A stretch of 64,000 bases of DNA, taken from Alphaproteobacteria bacterium. GTDB lineage: Bacteria > Myxococcota_A > UBA796 > GCA-2862545. Of the stretch, positions 8,751 to 16,527 are shown piece after piece (position 1 is the stretch's first letter; each line of letters starts with the position of its first letter). The stretch covers positions 186,001-250,000 of the forward strand of contig JACKEQ010000005.1 in the NCBI GenBank assembly GCA_020632885.1, given 5' to 3'. A program made the position numbers and the translations under genes. The notes beneath the pieces were generated by a model that had not been told where the DNA came from, did not search any database, and saw only the letters and a list, made by a program, of their open reading frames with translations.

Positions 8751-8954
8751 TCAGGGCGCGGCGATCGTGAGGAACCCGCCCGCGCCCATGATCACGATGC
8801 CCGTCACCACGTAGAACGCGCGCGCACCCTGCCGGCCGAGCAGCCAGATCATGCGCTGTGCCTTGCGGTGCTCCATGAAGAAGCTCCACTCCTGGATGGC
8901 GGCGACGACCGAGAACAGTCCGACCCCCACCAGCACCAGACCCATCGGGTTCAT
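8751..8954 (-). CDS. Small two-helix membrane protein, Imm17-like
   Basis: A 67-aa protein with two membrane helices (about residues 4-21 and 46-64) joined by a charged loop, FFMEHRKAQRMIWLLGRQGARAFY. The order 'hydrophobic - W-S-F-F - basic RKA - GRxGAR-FY - G-hydrophobic' matches what I recall of the immunity-17 (Imm17) family, named from polymorphic-toxin loci. No toxin gene is adjacent, so here it is more likely a general membrane protein or an orphan immunity gene. The ATG has a good GGAGGTCGC site. It lies 17 bp upstream of, and in the opposite order to, the PhoX gene end, so it probably shares that transcript. Confidence 0.6.
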   Translation of the reverse strand: MNPMGLVLVGVGLFSVVAAIQEWSFFMEHRKAQRMIWLLGRQGARAFYVVTGIVIMGAGGFLTIAAP

Positions 8955-8971
8955 GCGACCTCCAGACCGGG

Positions 8972-10759
8972 TCAGGGCGCCACGGTCAGCTTCGGGAAGG
9001 GCCCGAGGTAACCCGTGATCGACTTCTTGTGCTCGTCGGTGACCCCGTCCGGCAACACGGCCTCCTCACCCGTGAGCGACTCGACGCGCCAGGGGTGCTG
9101 CACGGCCACCGTCAGGTAGCCGCGGCCCCCGAGGTCGGGGATCCAGTGGATGCCCGTGATCTCGGCATGGCGAGGGGCGACCATCACGCGCCGGAGGGTG
9201 GAGCGACGGGTCTCCACGGCCCAGAGGGACGCGACCGCGTGCCGCTTGGTGTCCTCCGCGACCATGAGGATGTCGTACCCCGGCAGGAACGTGAGGTTGT
9301 CGGGGTTGGCCGGCCCGCCCGGCAGGCAGGTGTTGCCGTGGGCGTCCTCCTCGATCGGGCTGCCGGCGAGCTTCGACTGGAAGCGGCCGATCACGTGGTC
9401 ACTCGCGATGGGCGCGCCTCCGGCGTCCATCTGCCCCTTGTCGGTGTACCCGACCCAGACGGCCCCGCACGGGTTGGCGGGCAGACGCACGTGGTCCATC
9501 GCCGAGAGCCGGCCCTCCTCGGCCTGCATGCGGCCGCCGATGTTCGCGAAGGAGATGTAGACGGCGCCCGTGGCGGGGTCGTGCGTGATCCCCTCGCCCT
9601 TCTCGAACTCGGTCGTGGCGCCCATGTAGCCGGCGTACCGGCGGGTCTCGAGGCGGCTCGCCATGCGCGCGGGGTCGGGAGCCCGCTCGCTCGGGGCCTT
9701 CAGCGAGAGACACTCCTGGAGCCCGTCCTGGTCGACGAACCGGTAGCCGTTCGGGCAGGACGTCCCGCTGGGCGCCTGGCGATCGAAGAGGTCCGCGAAC
9801 GTGACGCCACCCGTGATCCACGCGTCCACCTCCGAGTCGGAGGCCGCCCCGAGGTCGATCCACCCGATCGTGCCGCGCCCACCGGCCTGCTCGGACTCCT
9901 GGTGGAACTGCGCGGCGTACAGGTGGCCGGAGGCGAGCTGGGCCGGCTGGTCGGCGACGAACATGAAGAACCCGGCACCACGGCCGTCGTCCGAGAGGTA
10001 CACCGTGCGCTCGTCGGGGAGCACGTAGGCGATCTCGTGGGAGAACCGGCCCATCGCCTTGTGCTTCACCGCGAGGGTGTCGCCGTCGGCGGTCATCACC
10101 GCCACCTCGGGCACCCAGCCGTAGTGGTAGGGATTCAGCGGCACGCCCGGCTTCGCGGCCTTCTTCATGCTCGTCCAGGACAGGTAGTCCCAGCCGTGCT
10201 CCTCGAGGCTCGTGGGCTCCTCGCGCGCGTCGGGCTCGTACTCCTCGCTCGCGAGGTGCGTGCCCCACGGCGTGACCTGCCCGGCGCATGGGTTGTACAC
10301 GCCGCCCATGGCGCTGAAGTCCACGTTGCGGGTGTTCGCCATCTCGAGGGTGCCGTCCTCGCGCTTCTCGATCTCCGAGAGGTAGATCGCACCCGGGGTG
10401 CACTCGAAGTGGCTCGTCAGCCAGTAGCGGCCGCGCGCCTCGAACAGGGCGTCGAAGTCCTGCTCGTTGCAGCGCTCCTCCATCGGCTGGCCGGAGAGGT
10501 CGTGGATCGTGCCGAACCCGAGGTCGCCGGCCTTGGCGAGCTCGTGGAAGCCGATCGGGTGGCGCACCCCGTCCACGAGGACCGCGTCGGTGGCGGTGGG
10601 CCCGGGGTTGGTGAGCCAGGCGTCGTCCCAGTCGAGCTTGTTGAACACGAGCTCGGGGGGCTTCTCGACGAGGGGGGCGCGCGTGGTCTCGGGGACGGGG
10701 GCGGGCGCCGGCGCCACGCTGGGCTCGTTGCAGCCCAGGAGCGCGATGGGTGCGAGCAT
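8972..10759 (-). CDS. PhoX-type (DUF839) alkaline phosphatase lipoprotein
   Basis: A 595-aa protein. MLAPIALLGC is a minimal lipoprotein signal (lipobox LLGC, nine residues before Cys, no basic residue). The body has PhoX/DUF839 hallmarks: SAMGGVYNPCAGQVTPWGTHLASEEYEPDAR, then a DRGRGAGFFMFV-like segment, FEKGEGITHDPATGAVYISFANI and NPDNLTFLPGYDILMVAED. PhoX enzymes are monomeric, calcium/iron-dependent phosphatases usually exported folded by Tat; a lipoprotein with a Sec-like short signal is unusual. Function inferred: phosphate release from phosphomonoesters at the cell surface. GGAGG lies six bases upstream of the ATG. It may be co-transcribed with the Imm17-like gene. Confidence 0.85.
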   Translation of the reverse strand: MLAPIALLGCNEPSVAPAPAPVPETTRAPLVEKPPELVFNKLDWDDAWLTNPGPTATDAVLVDGVRHPIGFHELAKAGDLGFGTIHDLSGQPMEERCNEQDFDALFEARGRYWLTSHFECTPGAIYLSEIEKREDGTLEMANTRNVDFSAMGGVYNPCAGQVTPWGTHLASEEYEPDAREEPTSLEEHGWDYLSWTSMKKAAKPGVPLNPYHYGWVPEVAVMTADGDTLAVKHKAMGRFSHEIAYVLPDERTVYLSDDGRGAGFFMFVADQPAQLASGHLYAAQFHQESEQAGGRGTIGWIDLGAASDSEVDAWITGGVTFADLFDRQAPSGTSCPNGYRFVDQDGLQECLSLKAPSERAPDPARMASRLETRRYAGYMGATTEFEKGEGITHDPATGAVYISFANIGGRMQAEEGRLSAMDHVRLPANPCGAVWVGYTDKGQMDAGGAPIASDHVIGRFQSKLAGSPIEEDAHGNTCLPGGPANPDNLTFLPGYDILMVAEDTKRHAVASLWAVETRRSTLRRVMVAPRHAEITGIHWIPDLGGRGYLTVAVQHPWRVESLTGEEAVLPDGVTDEHKKSITGYLGPFPKLTVAP

Positions 10760-10830
10760 CGGGACCTCCGGGCGGCACCCTATCGCGTTCGTCCCGCCGC
10801 GCGTTACCGTCCGGGCCCAGGGAAGGACGT

Positions 10831-12663
10831 ATGCTCGTCGTCGGCACCGCAGGCCACATCGACCACGGCAAGACCAGCCTCGTGAAGATGCTGACGGGTA
10901 GGGATCTCGACACCCTGCCCGAGGAGCAGGAGCGCGGCATCACCATCGCGCTCGGGTTCGCGCCCCTCGATCTGCCGGACGGCCGCCGGGCGGCGCTGGT
11001 GGACGTGCCGGGCCACGAGCGCCTGGTGCGCACGATGGTCGCGGGGGCCACCGGGCTCGATGCGGTGATGCTCGTGGTGAGCGCCGTGGACGGCGTCATG
11101 CCGCAGACCCGGGAGCACCTCGCCATCCTCCAGCTGCTCGGGGTGCGCCGGGGGATCGTGGTGGTGTCCATGGCGGACCTCGTGGACGAGGAGCTCCTCG
11201 AGCTGGCCATGGCCGACGTGGAGGACGTGGTGGCCGGCACCTTCCTGGAGGGCTGCCCGATCGTGCCCACCAGCGCACCCCAGGGCCGCGGCAAGGACGA
11301 GGTGCTCGGGCTCCTGGCGGGGTTCACCGAGAGCCAGGCCGACCCCGAAGGCCCCTTCCGGCTCCCGGTGGACCGCGCGTTCAGCAGGCCGGGGTTCGGG
11401 ACGGTCGTGACGGGCACGAGCTGGTCGGGCACCCTGGCAGACGGGGCCACCGTCGACCTCCTGCCGTCCTCCCGCCAGGCGCGGGTGCGCGGGATCCAGG
11501 TCCAGGGCCAGTCCACGGCGACGGCCCCGCCGCGGGCCCGGGTGGCGCTGAACCTCGCGGGCACCGAGGTCGCCGACGTGCCCCGCGGCACCGTCGTGGC
11601 CCACGGTCACGTGCCCTGCCCGCACATGGTGGACGCGGTGTACGAGCACCTGGCGTCGTCCCCGCCCCTCGACGACGGCGCCCCCGTCCGCGTGCTGCTG
11701 GGCACGTCGGAGGTCCTCGGTCGCATCCACATGGCCGTGGAGCGCGACACGTTCCGGCCCGGCAGCGCGGTCCCGGTGCAGCTCAGGCTCGATCAGCCCC
11801 TGCCCTGCCTGCGCGGCGACCGCTTCGTCGTGCGCCGTACCTCCCCGCTCGAGACCCTCGGTGGCGGGCGCATCGTCGACCCCTACACCCGCAGGATGCG
11901 CCGGCGCGACCGGGTCGCCTGGGGGGAGCAGACGCTCCGGCTCGACGCGGGGGCGCTCGACGTCTGGCTGGAGCGCGCCGGTGACGACGGCCTGGACGCG
12001 AAGGACTGGAAGAAGCGGCGGGGCACCGGTGGCGTCGTGCTCGGCGGGCGGGTGTTCGCGCCACGGGTGGTCGCCCGCCTCCAGGGAGCCCTGCTGGAGG
12101 CCCTGCAGACGTTCCACACCGACCAGCCCCTGGCGCTCGGCGCCCAGCGGCGCGAGCTCCACCGCGACCGCCTCGCCCACCTGGCGGACAGGGTGTTCGA
12201 CGACCTGGTCGAGAGCCTCTCGACCTCCAACCAGGTCCGCCTGGACGGCCCGCTCGTCTGGGCGGCCGCGTTCGAGGTGCGCCCGAGCGAGGCGCAGGTG
12301 GCGCTCCAGGCCGAGCTCGCGGCGGCGATCGCGGATGCCGGGCTCGCCGGCACGACGCCGAAGGGCCTGCACACCGCCTTCCCGCAGCCCGAGGTCGCGG
12401 CCCTCGTCCGGCTCCTCGAGCGGGACGGCACCGTGGAGAGCATCCCTGGGGTGGGCTGGGTGAGCGCCGTGGCCCGCGCCGACCTGAAGTCGCGCGTGCG
12501 GGTCTGGTTCACCACCCACGACGAGCTCTCGCCGGGTGACTTCAAGGAGCTCGCGGACCTCACGCGGAAGACCGCGATCCCGTGGCTCGAGTGGCTCGAC
12601 AAGCAGCGCTACACCGCGTTCGGCCCGTCCGGACGGCGTACCCGCGGGTCCCAGCTGGACTGA
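10831..12663 (+). CDS. selB: Selenocysteine-specific translation elongation factor SelB
   Basis: A 610-aa GTPase that delivers Sec-tRNA to in-frame UGA codons. G1 is GHIDHGKTS, followed by ERGITIALGFAPLDL and DVPGHERLVRTMVAGATG (G3). The usual G4 (N/T)KxD is SMADLVD here, with Met replacing Lys. Domain II (DRAFSRPGFGTVVTG) and domain III (RGDRFVVRRTSPLETLGGGRIVD) follow, and the C-terminal ~250 residues form the winged-helix SECIS-binding region ending WLEWLDKQRYTAFGPSGRRTRG. The ATG has GGAAGG upstream. No selA, selD or selC was found in the window, and no in-frame-UGA selenoprotein was recognised, so partners lie elsewhere. Confidence 0.93.
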   Translation: MLVVGTAGHIDHGKTSLVKMLTGRDLDTLPEEQERGITIALGFAPLDLPDGRRAALVDVPGHERLVRTMVAGATGLDAVMLVVSAVDGVMPQTREHLAILQLLGVRRGIVVVSMADLVDEELLELAMADVEDVVAGTFLEGCPIVPTSAPQGRGKDEVLGLLAGFTESQADPEGPFRLPVDRAFSRPGFGTVVTGTSWSGTLADGATVDLLPSSRQARVRGIQVQGQSTATAPPRARVALNLAGTEVADVPRGTVVAHGHVPCPHMVDAVYEHLASSPPLDDGAPVRVLLGTSEVLGRIHMAVERDTFRPGSAVPVQLRLDQPLPCLRGDRFVVRRTSPLETLGGGRIVDPYTRRMRRRDRVAWGEQTLRLDAGALDVWLERAGDDGLDAKDWKKRRGTGGVVLGGRVFAPRVVARLQGALLEALQTFHTDQPLALGAQRRELHRDRLAHLADRVFDDLVESLSTSNQVRLDGPLVWAAAFEVRPSEAQVALQAELAAAIADAGLAGTTPKGLHTAFPQPEVAALVRLLERDGTVESIPGVGWVSAVARADLKSRVRVWFTTHDELSPGDFKELADLTRKTAIPWLEWLDKQRYTAFGPSGRRTRGSQLD

Positions 12664-12673
12664 AGGAGGCACC

Positions 12674-13099
12674 TTGGAGCCGATCCTCGACCACATCCAG
12701 ATCACGGTGCGCGACCTCGACCGGTCGGCGGCCTTCTACGACCGCCTCATGCCGATCCTGGGCTACGACCTGGCCCACCGGTCGCGGGCCTCCCTGCCGG
12801 CCCACGACTTCGAGGTCGTGGAGTACGGCCACCCGCGGCTCGGGTTCGCGCTCACCTCGCCCCGGGCGAGCGTCGCGGACGACCCCGTGCACCGTCGCCG
12901 TCCGGGATCCGTGCACCACATCGCGTTCCGCGCAGCCAGCCCGGCCGAGGTGGACCGCCTGTACGCAGAGGTGGTCGCCATCGGTGCCGAGATCACCGAC
13001 CCTCCGAAGGTCTGGCCCGAGTTCGTGCCGGCGCCGTACTACGCGTTCTTCTTCAAGGACCCCGACGGCATCAAGTACGAGATCGTGCACGCAGGGTGA
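12674..13099 (+). CDS. VOC-family (glyoxalase/bleomycin-resistance fold) protein
   Basis: A 141-aa single vicinal-oxygen-chelate unit: ILDHIQITVRDLDRSAAFYDRLMPILGYDL at the start, PGSVHHIAFRAASPAEVDRLY in the middle and YYAFFFKDPDGIKYEIVHAG at the end. Candidate metal ligands are His in DHIQI, His in HHIAF and Glu in KYEIV. Substrate unknown; the family includes glyoxalase I, dioxygenases and resistance proteins. The start is TTG with a strong AAGGAGG eight bases upstream and no better alternative. It lies 10 bp after selB and 14 bp before the ferredoxin gene, probably one transcript. Confidence 0.88.
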   Translation: MEPILDHIQITVRDLDRSAAFYDRLMPILGYDLAHRSRASLPAHDFEVVEYGHPRLGFALTSPRASVADDPVHRRRPGSVHHIAFRAASPAEVDRLYAEVVAIGAEITDPPKVWPEFVPAPYYAFFFKDPDGIKYEIVHAG

Positions 13100-13100
13100 G

Positions 13101-13106
13101 ATAGGC
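13101..13106 (+). promoter_or_regulatory. Possible -10 box (ATAGGC), leaderless ferredoxin
   Basis: ATAGGC ends exactly seven bases before the ferredoxin ATG, just after the VOC stop codon. No Shine-Dalgarno is present. Confidence 0.3.
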
Positions 13107-13113
13107 ACCGGGC

Positions 13114-13377
13114 ATGGCGGATCCGAACGACGTCTGGCCCGACAACGTGGGCGGCTCGAGCACCGTGGGCGGGAAGCGGGTGGCGTTCTACGTGGACCGC
13201 GAGTGCATCCTCTGCTCGGTGTGCTCGGAGTGTGCCCCCGAGAGCTTCCGGATGTCGGACGACGGCGACCACGACATCTGCTTCAAGCAGCCCGCGGACG
13301 AGCGCGAGCTCCGGGCCTGCTACGACGCGATGGCGAACTGCCCCGTCGAGGCCATCGGCGACGACGGGCCGGGCTGA
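13114..13377 (+). CDS. Single-cluster [4Fe-4S] ferredoxin
   Basis: An 87-aa electron carrier. KRVAFYVDRECILCSVCSECAPESF supplies the proximal cysteines and AMANCPVEAIGDDG the distal Cys-Pro, the pattern of 3Fe/4Fe single-cluster ferredoxins. The spacing has an extra Cys (C-x2-C-x2-C-x2-C), so either a 4Fe cluster with one free Cys or an alternative ligand is possible. The N-terminal ~20 residues (MADPNDVWPDNVGG) are an extension. Redox partner unknown. It ends 21 bp before the convergent gpsA gene. Confidence 0.88.
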   Translation: MADPNDVWPDNVGGSSTVGGKRVAFYVDRECILCSVCSECAPESFRMSDDGDHDICFKQPADERELRACYDAMANCPVEAIGDDGPG

Positions 13378-13398
13378 AGCCCTCCCACGCCCATTTGT

Positions 13399-14394
13399 TC
13401 AGTGGTCCCGCTCCGCCCGACGACGGCGGCCCATGAGCGACTCGAGGGCCGCCCGCGCGGGCTTGCCGTCGTAGAGGAGCGCGTGGATCTCCTCGGTGAT
13501 CGGCATCTCGACACCCGTGGCGTGGGCGAGGTCACGAGCGGTCTTCGCGGTGATGACGCCCTCGGCGACCTCGCCGAGCTCCTCCAGGATGTCCTCCAGG
13601 GTGCGCCCCTGACCGAGCGCCAGGCCCACACGCCGGTTCCGCGAGAGGTCGCCCGTACAGGTGAGCACGAGGTCGCCCATGCCCGCCAGGCCCGCCAGGG
13701 TGAGCGGGTTGGCCCCCCGTGCCACCGCGAGCCGGGTGATCTCGGCCAGGCCGCGGGTGATGATGCCCGCCCGTGCGTTGCTCCCCAGCCCGACGCCGTC
13801 GGACACACCGCACGCGATGGCCATGACGTTCTTCAGGCTCCCCCCGATGCACACGCCCACGGTGTCCTCGGTGTGGTAGCAGCGGAAACGCTCGTCGTGG
13901 AAGGCCTCGGAGGCGATCTGGGCCGTGCGGTCCGGACCCGCGATCACCACGGCCGTGGGCAGGCCCCTGGCCACCTCGAGGGCGAAGGACGGCCCGTAGA
14001 GCATGGAGATCCGCTCCGGCGTGCCGGTGACCTGCACGAGCAGCTCGTGCATGGTCTCGAGCGTGCCGTCCTCGATGCCCTTCGTGGCGCAGCAGATCTG
14101 GGCGGAGGGCGCCAGGGACGGCAGCGCCTGCTCCATCACCTCGCGAAGCGCGTGGGACGGCACCACGGGGACCAGCAGGCTCGCGTGGGCCGTGGCCACG
14201 GCGAGGTCGGGCTCAGCGCGCAGGTTGTGGGGCAGCTCGACGGTCTTGAGGTAGCGCGGGTTGCGGTGCTCGCTGTTCATCACCGCACACCGACCGGGGT
14301 TCCGGTCCCAGATCAACGTGTCGTGCCCGTTCCGCGCGAGCTGGACGGCCAGCGCCGTCCCCCATGAGCCGGCACCCAGCACCGTGCACCGCAT
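13399..14394 (-). CDS. gpsA: NAD(P)-dependent glycerol-3-phosphate dehydrogenase
   Basis: A 331-aa cytoplasmic enzyme making sn-glycerol-3-phosphate from dihydroxyacetone phosphate for phospholipid synthesis. The Rossmann motif GAGSWGTALAVQLARNGH is at residue 7. ATKGIEDGTLETMHELL, SMLYGPSFALEVARGLPTAVVIA and GGSLKNVMAIACGVSDGVGLGSNARAGIITRGLAEI (catalytic Lys) follow, then LAGMGDLVLTCTGDLSRNRRVG. Length is normal. The ATG has GGAGGTGGTG upstream. It diverges from the ATP-grasp gene with 49 bp between starts. Confidence 0.96.
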   Translation of the reverse strand: MRCTVLGAGSWGTALAVQLARNGHDTLIWDRNPGRCAVMNSEHRNPRYLKTVELPHNLRAEPDLAVATAHASLLVPVVPSHALREVMEQALPSLAPSAQICCATKGIEDGTLETMHELLVQVTGTPERISMLYGPSFALEVARGLPTAVVIAGPDRTAQIASEAFHDERFRCYHTEDTVGVCIGGSLKNVMAIACGVSDGVGLGSNARAGIITRGLAEITRLAVARGANPLTLAGLAGMGDLVLTCTGDLSRNRRVGLALGQGRTLEDILEELGEVAEGVITAKTARDLAHATGVEMPITEEIHALLYDGKPARAALESLMGRRRRAERDH

Positions 14395-14443
14395 CACCAC
14401 CTCCGTCGCCGCACACAGTACCATCCCCCCGGGGGACGACGGC

Positions 14444-15478
14444 GTGCACATCGGATTCCTCGTGCGGAGCCCCACGGCCCTCACGGAGGCGTGGACCACC
14501 ACGCACTGGATGGCGGCGGCCCTCGCCCACGGTCACCACGTCTGGGTGCTCGGTAACCGCGACCTCCTCGTCGACGAGCGCGGGTGGAGCTCGCGGTGCT
14601 CGGCGCTGTCCGCACCGCTGGATCCCGCCGGTGTGGCCGCTCAGCTCGCTGGCCGCCGCGCACGCCGCACCCGGATCGACCTCATGGCCCTGGACGTGCT
14701 GCTGCTCCGCACGGCCCCCCTGGATCCCGCCGTGCTGGCGGCCGCCGTGGCCCTCGAGCAGCGCGGTCTGCGCGTGGTCAACGCGCCTCTCGGGGTGCTC
14801 GCCGTCTCCCACAAGAGCTGGCTCGCGTCCCTCGACCTGCCCACTCCGCCCACGGTGGTCACGTCCTACCGGGGAGACGCCCACGCGGCCCACGGCACCT
14901 GGGGAGACGTGGTGGTGAAGCCCGACCGGGGCAGCGGCGGTGCGCTGGTGACGCGCGTGCGCCGCGGCGACGTGGAGGGGCTCGACGACGCCTTCACGGC
15001 GGCCGCCGGGCCCCGCGGACGCGTCGTGATCCAGCCCCTGCTGGACGGCTCGCGCGGAGAACGGCGGCTCTTGTGGTGCGATGGTGAGATCGTCGGCGGC
15101 TACCTCCGGACCTCGGCAGCCGGAGACTTCCGCCACAACCTCAAGCAGGGAGCCACGGCGTCCCGCGTCGAGCTCTCGGCCGCCGACCTCGCGCTCGGAC
15201 CCCTGCTCACCCCACACCTGGCCCCGCTCGGAATCCGCTTTGCAGGCCTGGATGTACTGAGTGAGAGACTGGTGGAAGTGAACGCGCTCAATCCTGGCGG
15301 CACGGTCTTCGCGGATGCATTACACGGCACGAGGCTGGCTGAGGCCGTGATGGGCCGCCTCCTCGAGGGCGGACCTCGACGACCCGAGCCCCGCCGACCG
15401 CACGAAGGAGCGACGCCCGATGGGCACTCCCCGACCCCTCACGAAGAAGCAGGTGGTGGAAATGGTGTCCAGGGGTGA
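14444..15478 (+). CDS. RimK/glutathione-synthetase-like ATP-grasp ligase
   Basis: A 344-aa protein with ATP-grasp architecture. The N-terminal substrate domain starts HIGFLVRSPTALTEAW. The ATP-binding region has DVVVKPDRGSGGALVTRV, followed by VVIQPLLDGSRGERRLLWCDGEIVGGYLR, DFRHNLKQGATASRVEL and the metal site LVEVNALNPGGT (ExN). It probably forms an amide bond between a carboxylate and an amine; the substrate is unknown. The GTG start follows a GGGGGAC site. The last ~20 codons overlap the pentapeptide-repeat gene by 59 bp, and the tail (ProGly/His-rich) looks like non-conserved read-through. Confidence 0.8.
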   Translation: MHIGFLVRSPTALTEAWTTTHWMAAALAHGHHVWVLGNRDLLVDERGWSSRCSALSAPLDPAGVAAQLAGRRARRTRIDLMALDVLLLRTAPLDPAVLAAAVALEQRGLRVVNAPLGVLAVSHKSWLASLDLPTPPTVVTSYRGDAHAAHGTWGDVVVKPDRGSGGALVTRVRRGDVEGLDDAFTAAAGPRGRVVIQPLLDGSRGERRLLWCDGEIVGGYLRTSAAGDFRHNLKQGATASRVELSAADLALGPLLTPHLAPLGIRFAGLDVLSERLVEVNALNPGGTVFADALHGTRLAEAVMGRLLEGGPRRPEPRRPHEGATPDGHSPTPHEEAGGGNGVQG

Positions 15479-15830
15479 GTCCCTGGCCGGCATGGACCTC
15501 CGCGGCACCGATCTCTCGGGCATCTGCTTCGATCAGGCCGACCTCGCCGAGGCCAAGCTGGCCGAGTGCAACCTCGCCCGCTGCACCTTCCGCGAGGCGG
15601 ACCTCCGCGCAGCCTCCCTCTGGCACTCCGACTGCACCGACTGCGTGTTCGACGGCGCCAACCTCGAGGAGGCCGACCTCGACCTCGCGTTCCTCGACGG
15701 CTGCAGCTTCCGCGGCGCGAAGATCAGGAAGGCGATCTTCCCGCTCACGCGGATCTCCCTCACGACGCTCAAGAACGCCGTGAAGACCGGGAAGAAGCTC
15801 CGAATGGAGCGTCGTCCGTCGGACGATTGA
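15420..15830 (+). CDS. Pentapeptide-repeat protein
   Basis: A 136-aa protein. Residues 20-110 are a run of A(D/N)Lxx-type pentapeptides (LAGMDLRGTDLSGICFDQAD, then LAEAKLAECNLARC, LRAASLWHSD, LEEADLDLAFLDG), predicted to form a right-handed quadrilateral beta-helix. Cysteine recurs in the fourth or fifth position. A basic C-terminal tail (KTGKKLRMERRP) follows. Some pentapeptide proteins shield DNA gyrase from quinolones, but most have no known role. AAGGAG lies nine bases upstream of the ATG, inside the end of the ATP-grasp gene. Confidence 0.88.
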   Translation: MGTPRPLTKKQVVEMVSRGESLAGMDLRGTDLSGICFDQADLAEAKLAECNLARCTFREADLRAASLWHSDCTDCVFDGANLEEADLDLAFLDGCSFRGAKIRKAIFPLTRISLTTLKNAVKTGKKLRMERRPSDD

Positions 15831-15861
15831 GCGAGGGTGCCCCGAACGTCGTCGTGAATCG

Positions 15862-15886
15862 GGAACCTCGCCGGGTGTACGGTGTC
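15862..15886 (+). promoter_or_regulatory. ECF-sigma (sigma-E-like) promoter, probably autoregulatory
   Basis: GGAAC at 15862-15866 and GTC at 15884-15886 are separated by 17 bases, matching the GGAAC-N16/17-GTC pattern of many ECF group promoters. They lie 21 bases ahead of the ECF sigma gene, as expected for autoregulation. Confidence 0.6.
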
Positions 15887-15906
15887 GGACGGGGAGACAG
15901 TCGAGG

Positions 15907-16524
15907 ATGACCTTGCTGCTCGCGATGATCCGACACCCCAGCGACACCGAGCTGGTCGACCGCTTCAAGGAGGGCGATCGCACCGCGTACACCGAGATCG
16001 TGCGCCGCTACCAGGACAGGGTCTACACGCTGGCCTTCCGGTGGATGCACGACGACCAGATCGCCCGTGAGGTCGCCCAGGACGTGTTCCTGGCGCTCTA
16101 CCGGGCGCTCGGGGGGTTTCGCGGCGACGCGAAGCTCTCCACCTGGATCCACAGGGTCGTCGTCAACCACTGCAAGAACCGGCGCCTGTACCGGCGGCGG
16201 CGCCAGACCGACCTCCACGAGCCCCTCGAGGGCAGACGCACGGACGACGACGTCCCGGCCCGCCAGCTCGCGCACGACGGACCCGGGACGGACGCCGCCA
16301 TCCACCGCTCCGAAGCCGAGGCCCTCGTTCGCGAGGCGCTGGAGCACCTCGACGAGGAGCAGCGCACGATCATCGTGCTCCGCGACGTGGAGGACCTGGG
16401 CTACGACGAGATCGCCGACATCCTCGGCGTGGCTCGTGGAACCGTGAAGAGCCGCCTGCATCGGGCCCGCGCCACCCTGGCGAAGGTCCTGTCCCGGCGA
16501 ATCGACCAGCGCGACGTGATCTGA
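15907..16524 (+). CDS. ECF (RpoE-like) RNA polymerase sigma factor
   Basis: A 205-aa sigma-70 family group 4 factor. Region 2 runs over about residues 15-85 (TELVDRFKEGDRTAYTEIVRRYQDRVYTLAFRW, then AREVAQDVFLALYRALGGF and STWIHRVVVNHCKNR). Region 4 runs over about 135-195 (LDEEQRTIIVLRDVEDLGYDEIADILGVARGTVKSRLHRAR, helix-turn-helix). GGGGAG is nine bases before the ATG. A GGAAC/GTC promoter upstream suggests the factor activates itself. It is followed three bases after its stop by a membrane anti-sigma gene, the standard ECF pair. The inducing signal is unknown. Confidence 0.94.
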   Translation: MTLLLAMIRHPSDTELVDRFKEGDRTAYTEIVRRYQDRVYTLAFRWMHDDQIAREVAQDVFLALYRALGGFRGDAKLSTWIHRVVVNHCKNRRLYRRRRQTDLHEPLEGRRTDDDVPARQLAHDGPGTDAAIHRSEAEALVREALEHLDEEQRTIIVLRDVEDLGYDEIADILGVARGTVKSRLHRARATLAKVLSRRIDQRDVI

Positions 16525-16527
16525 ACC

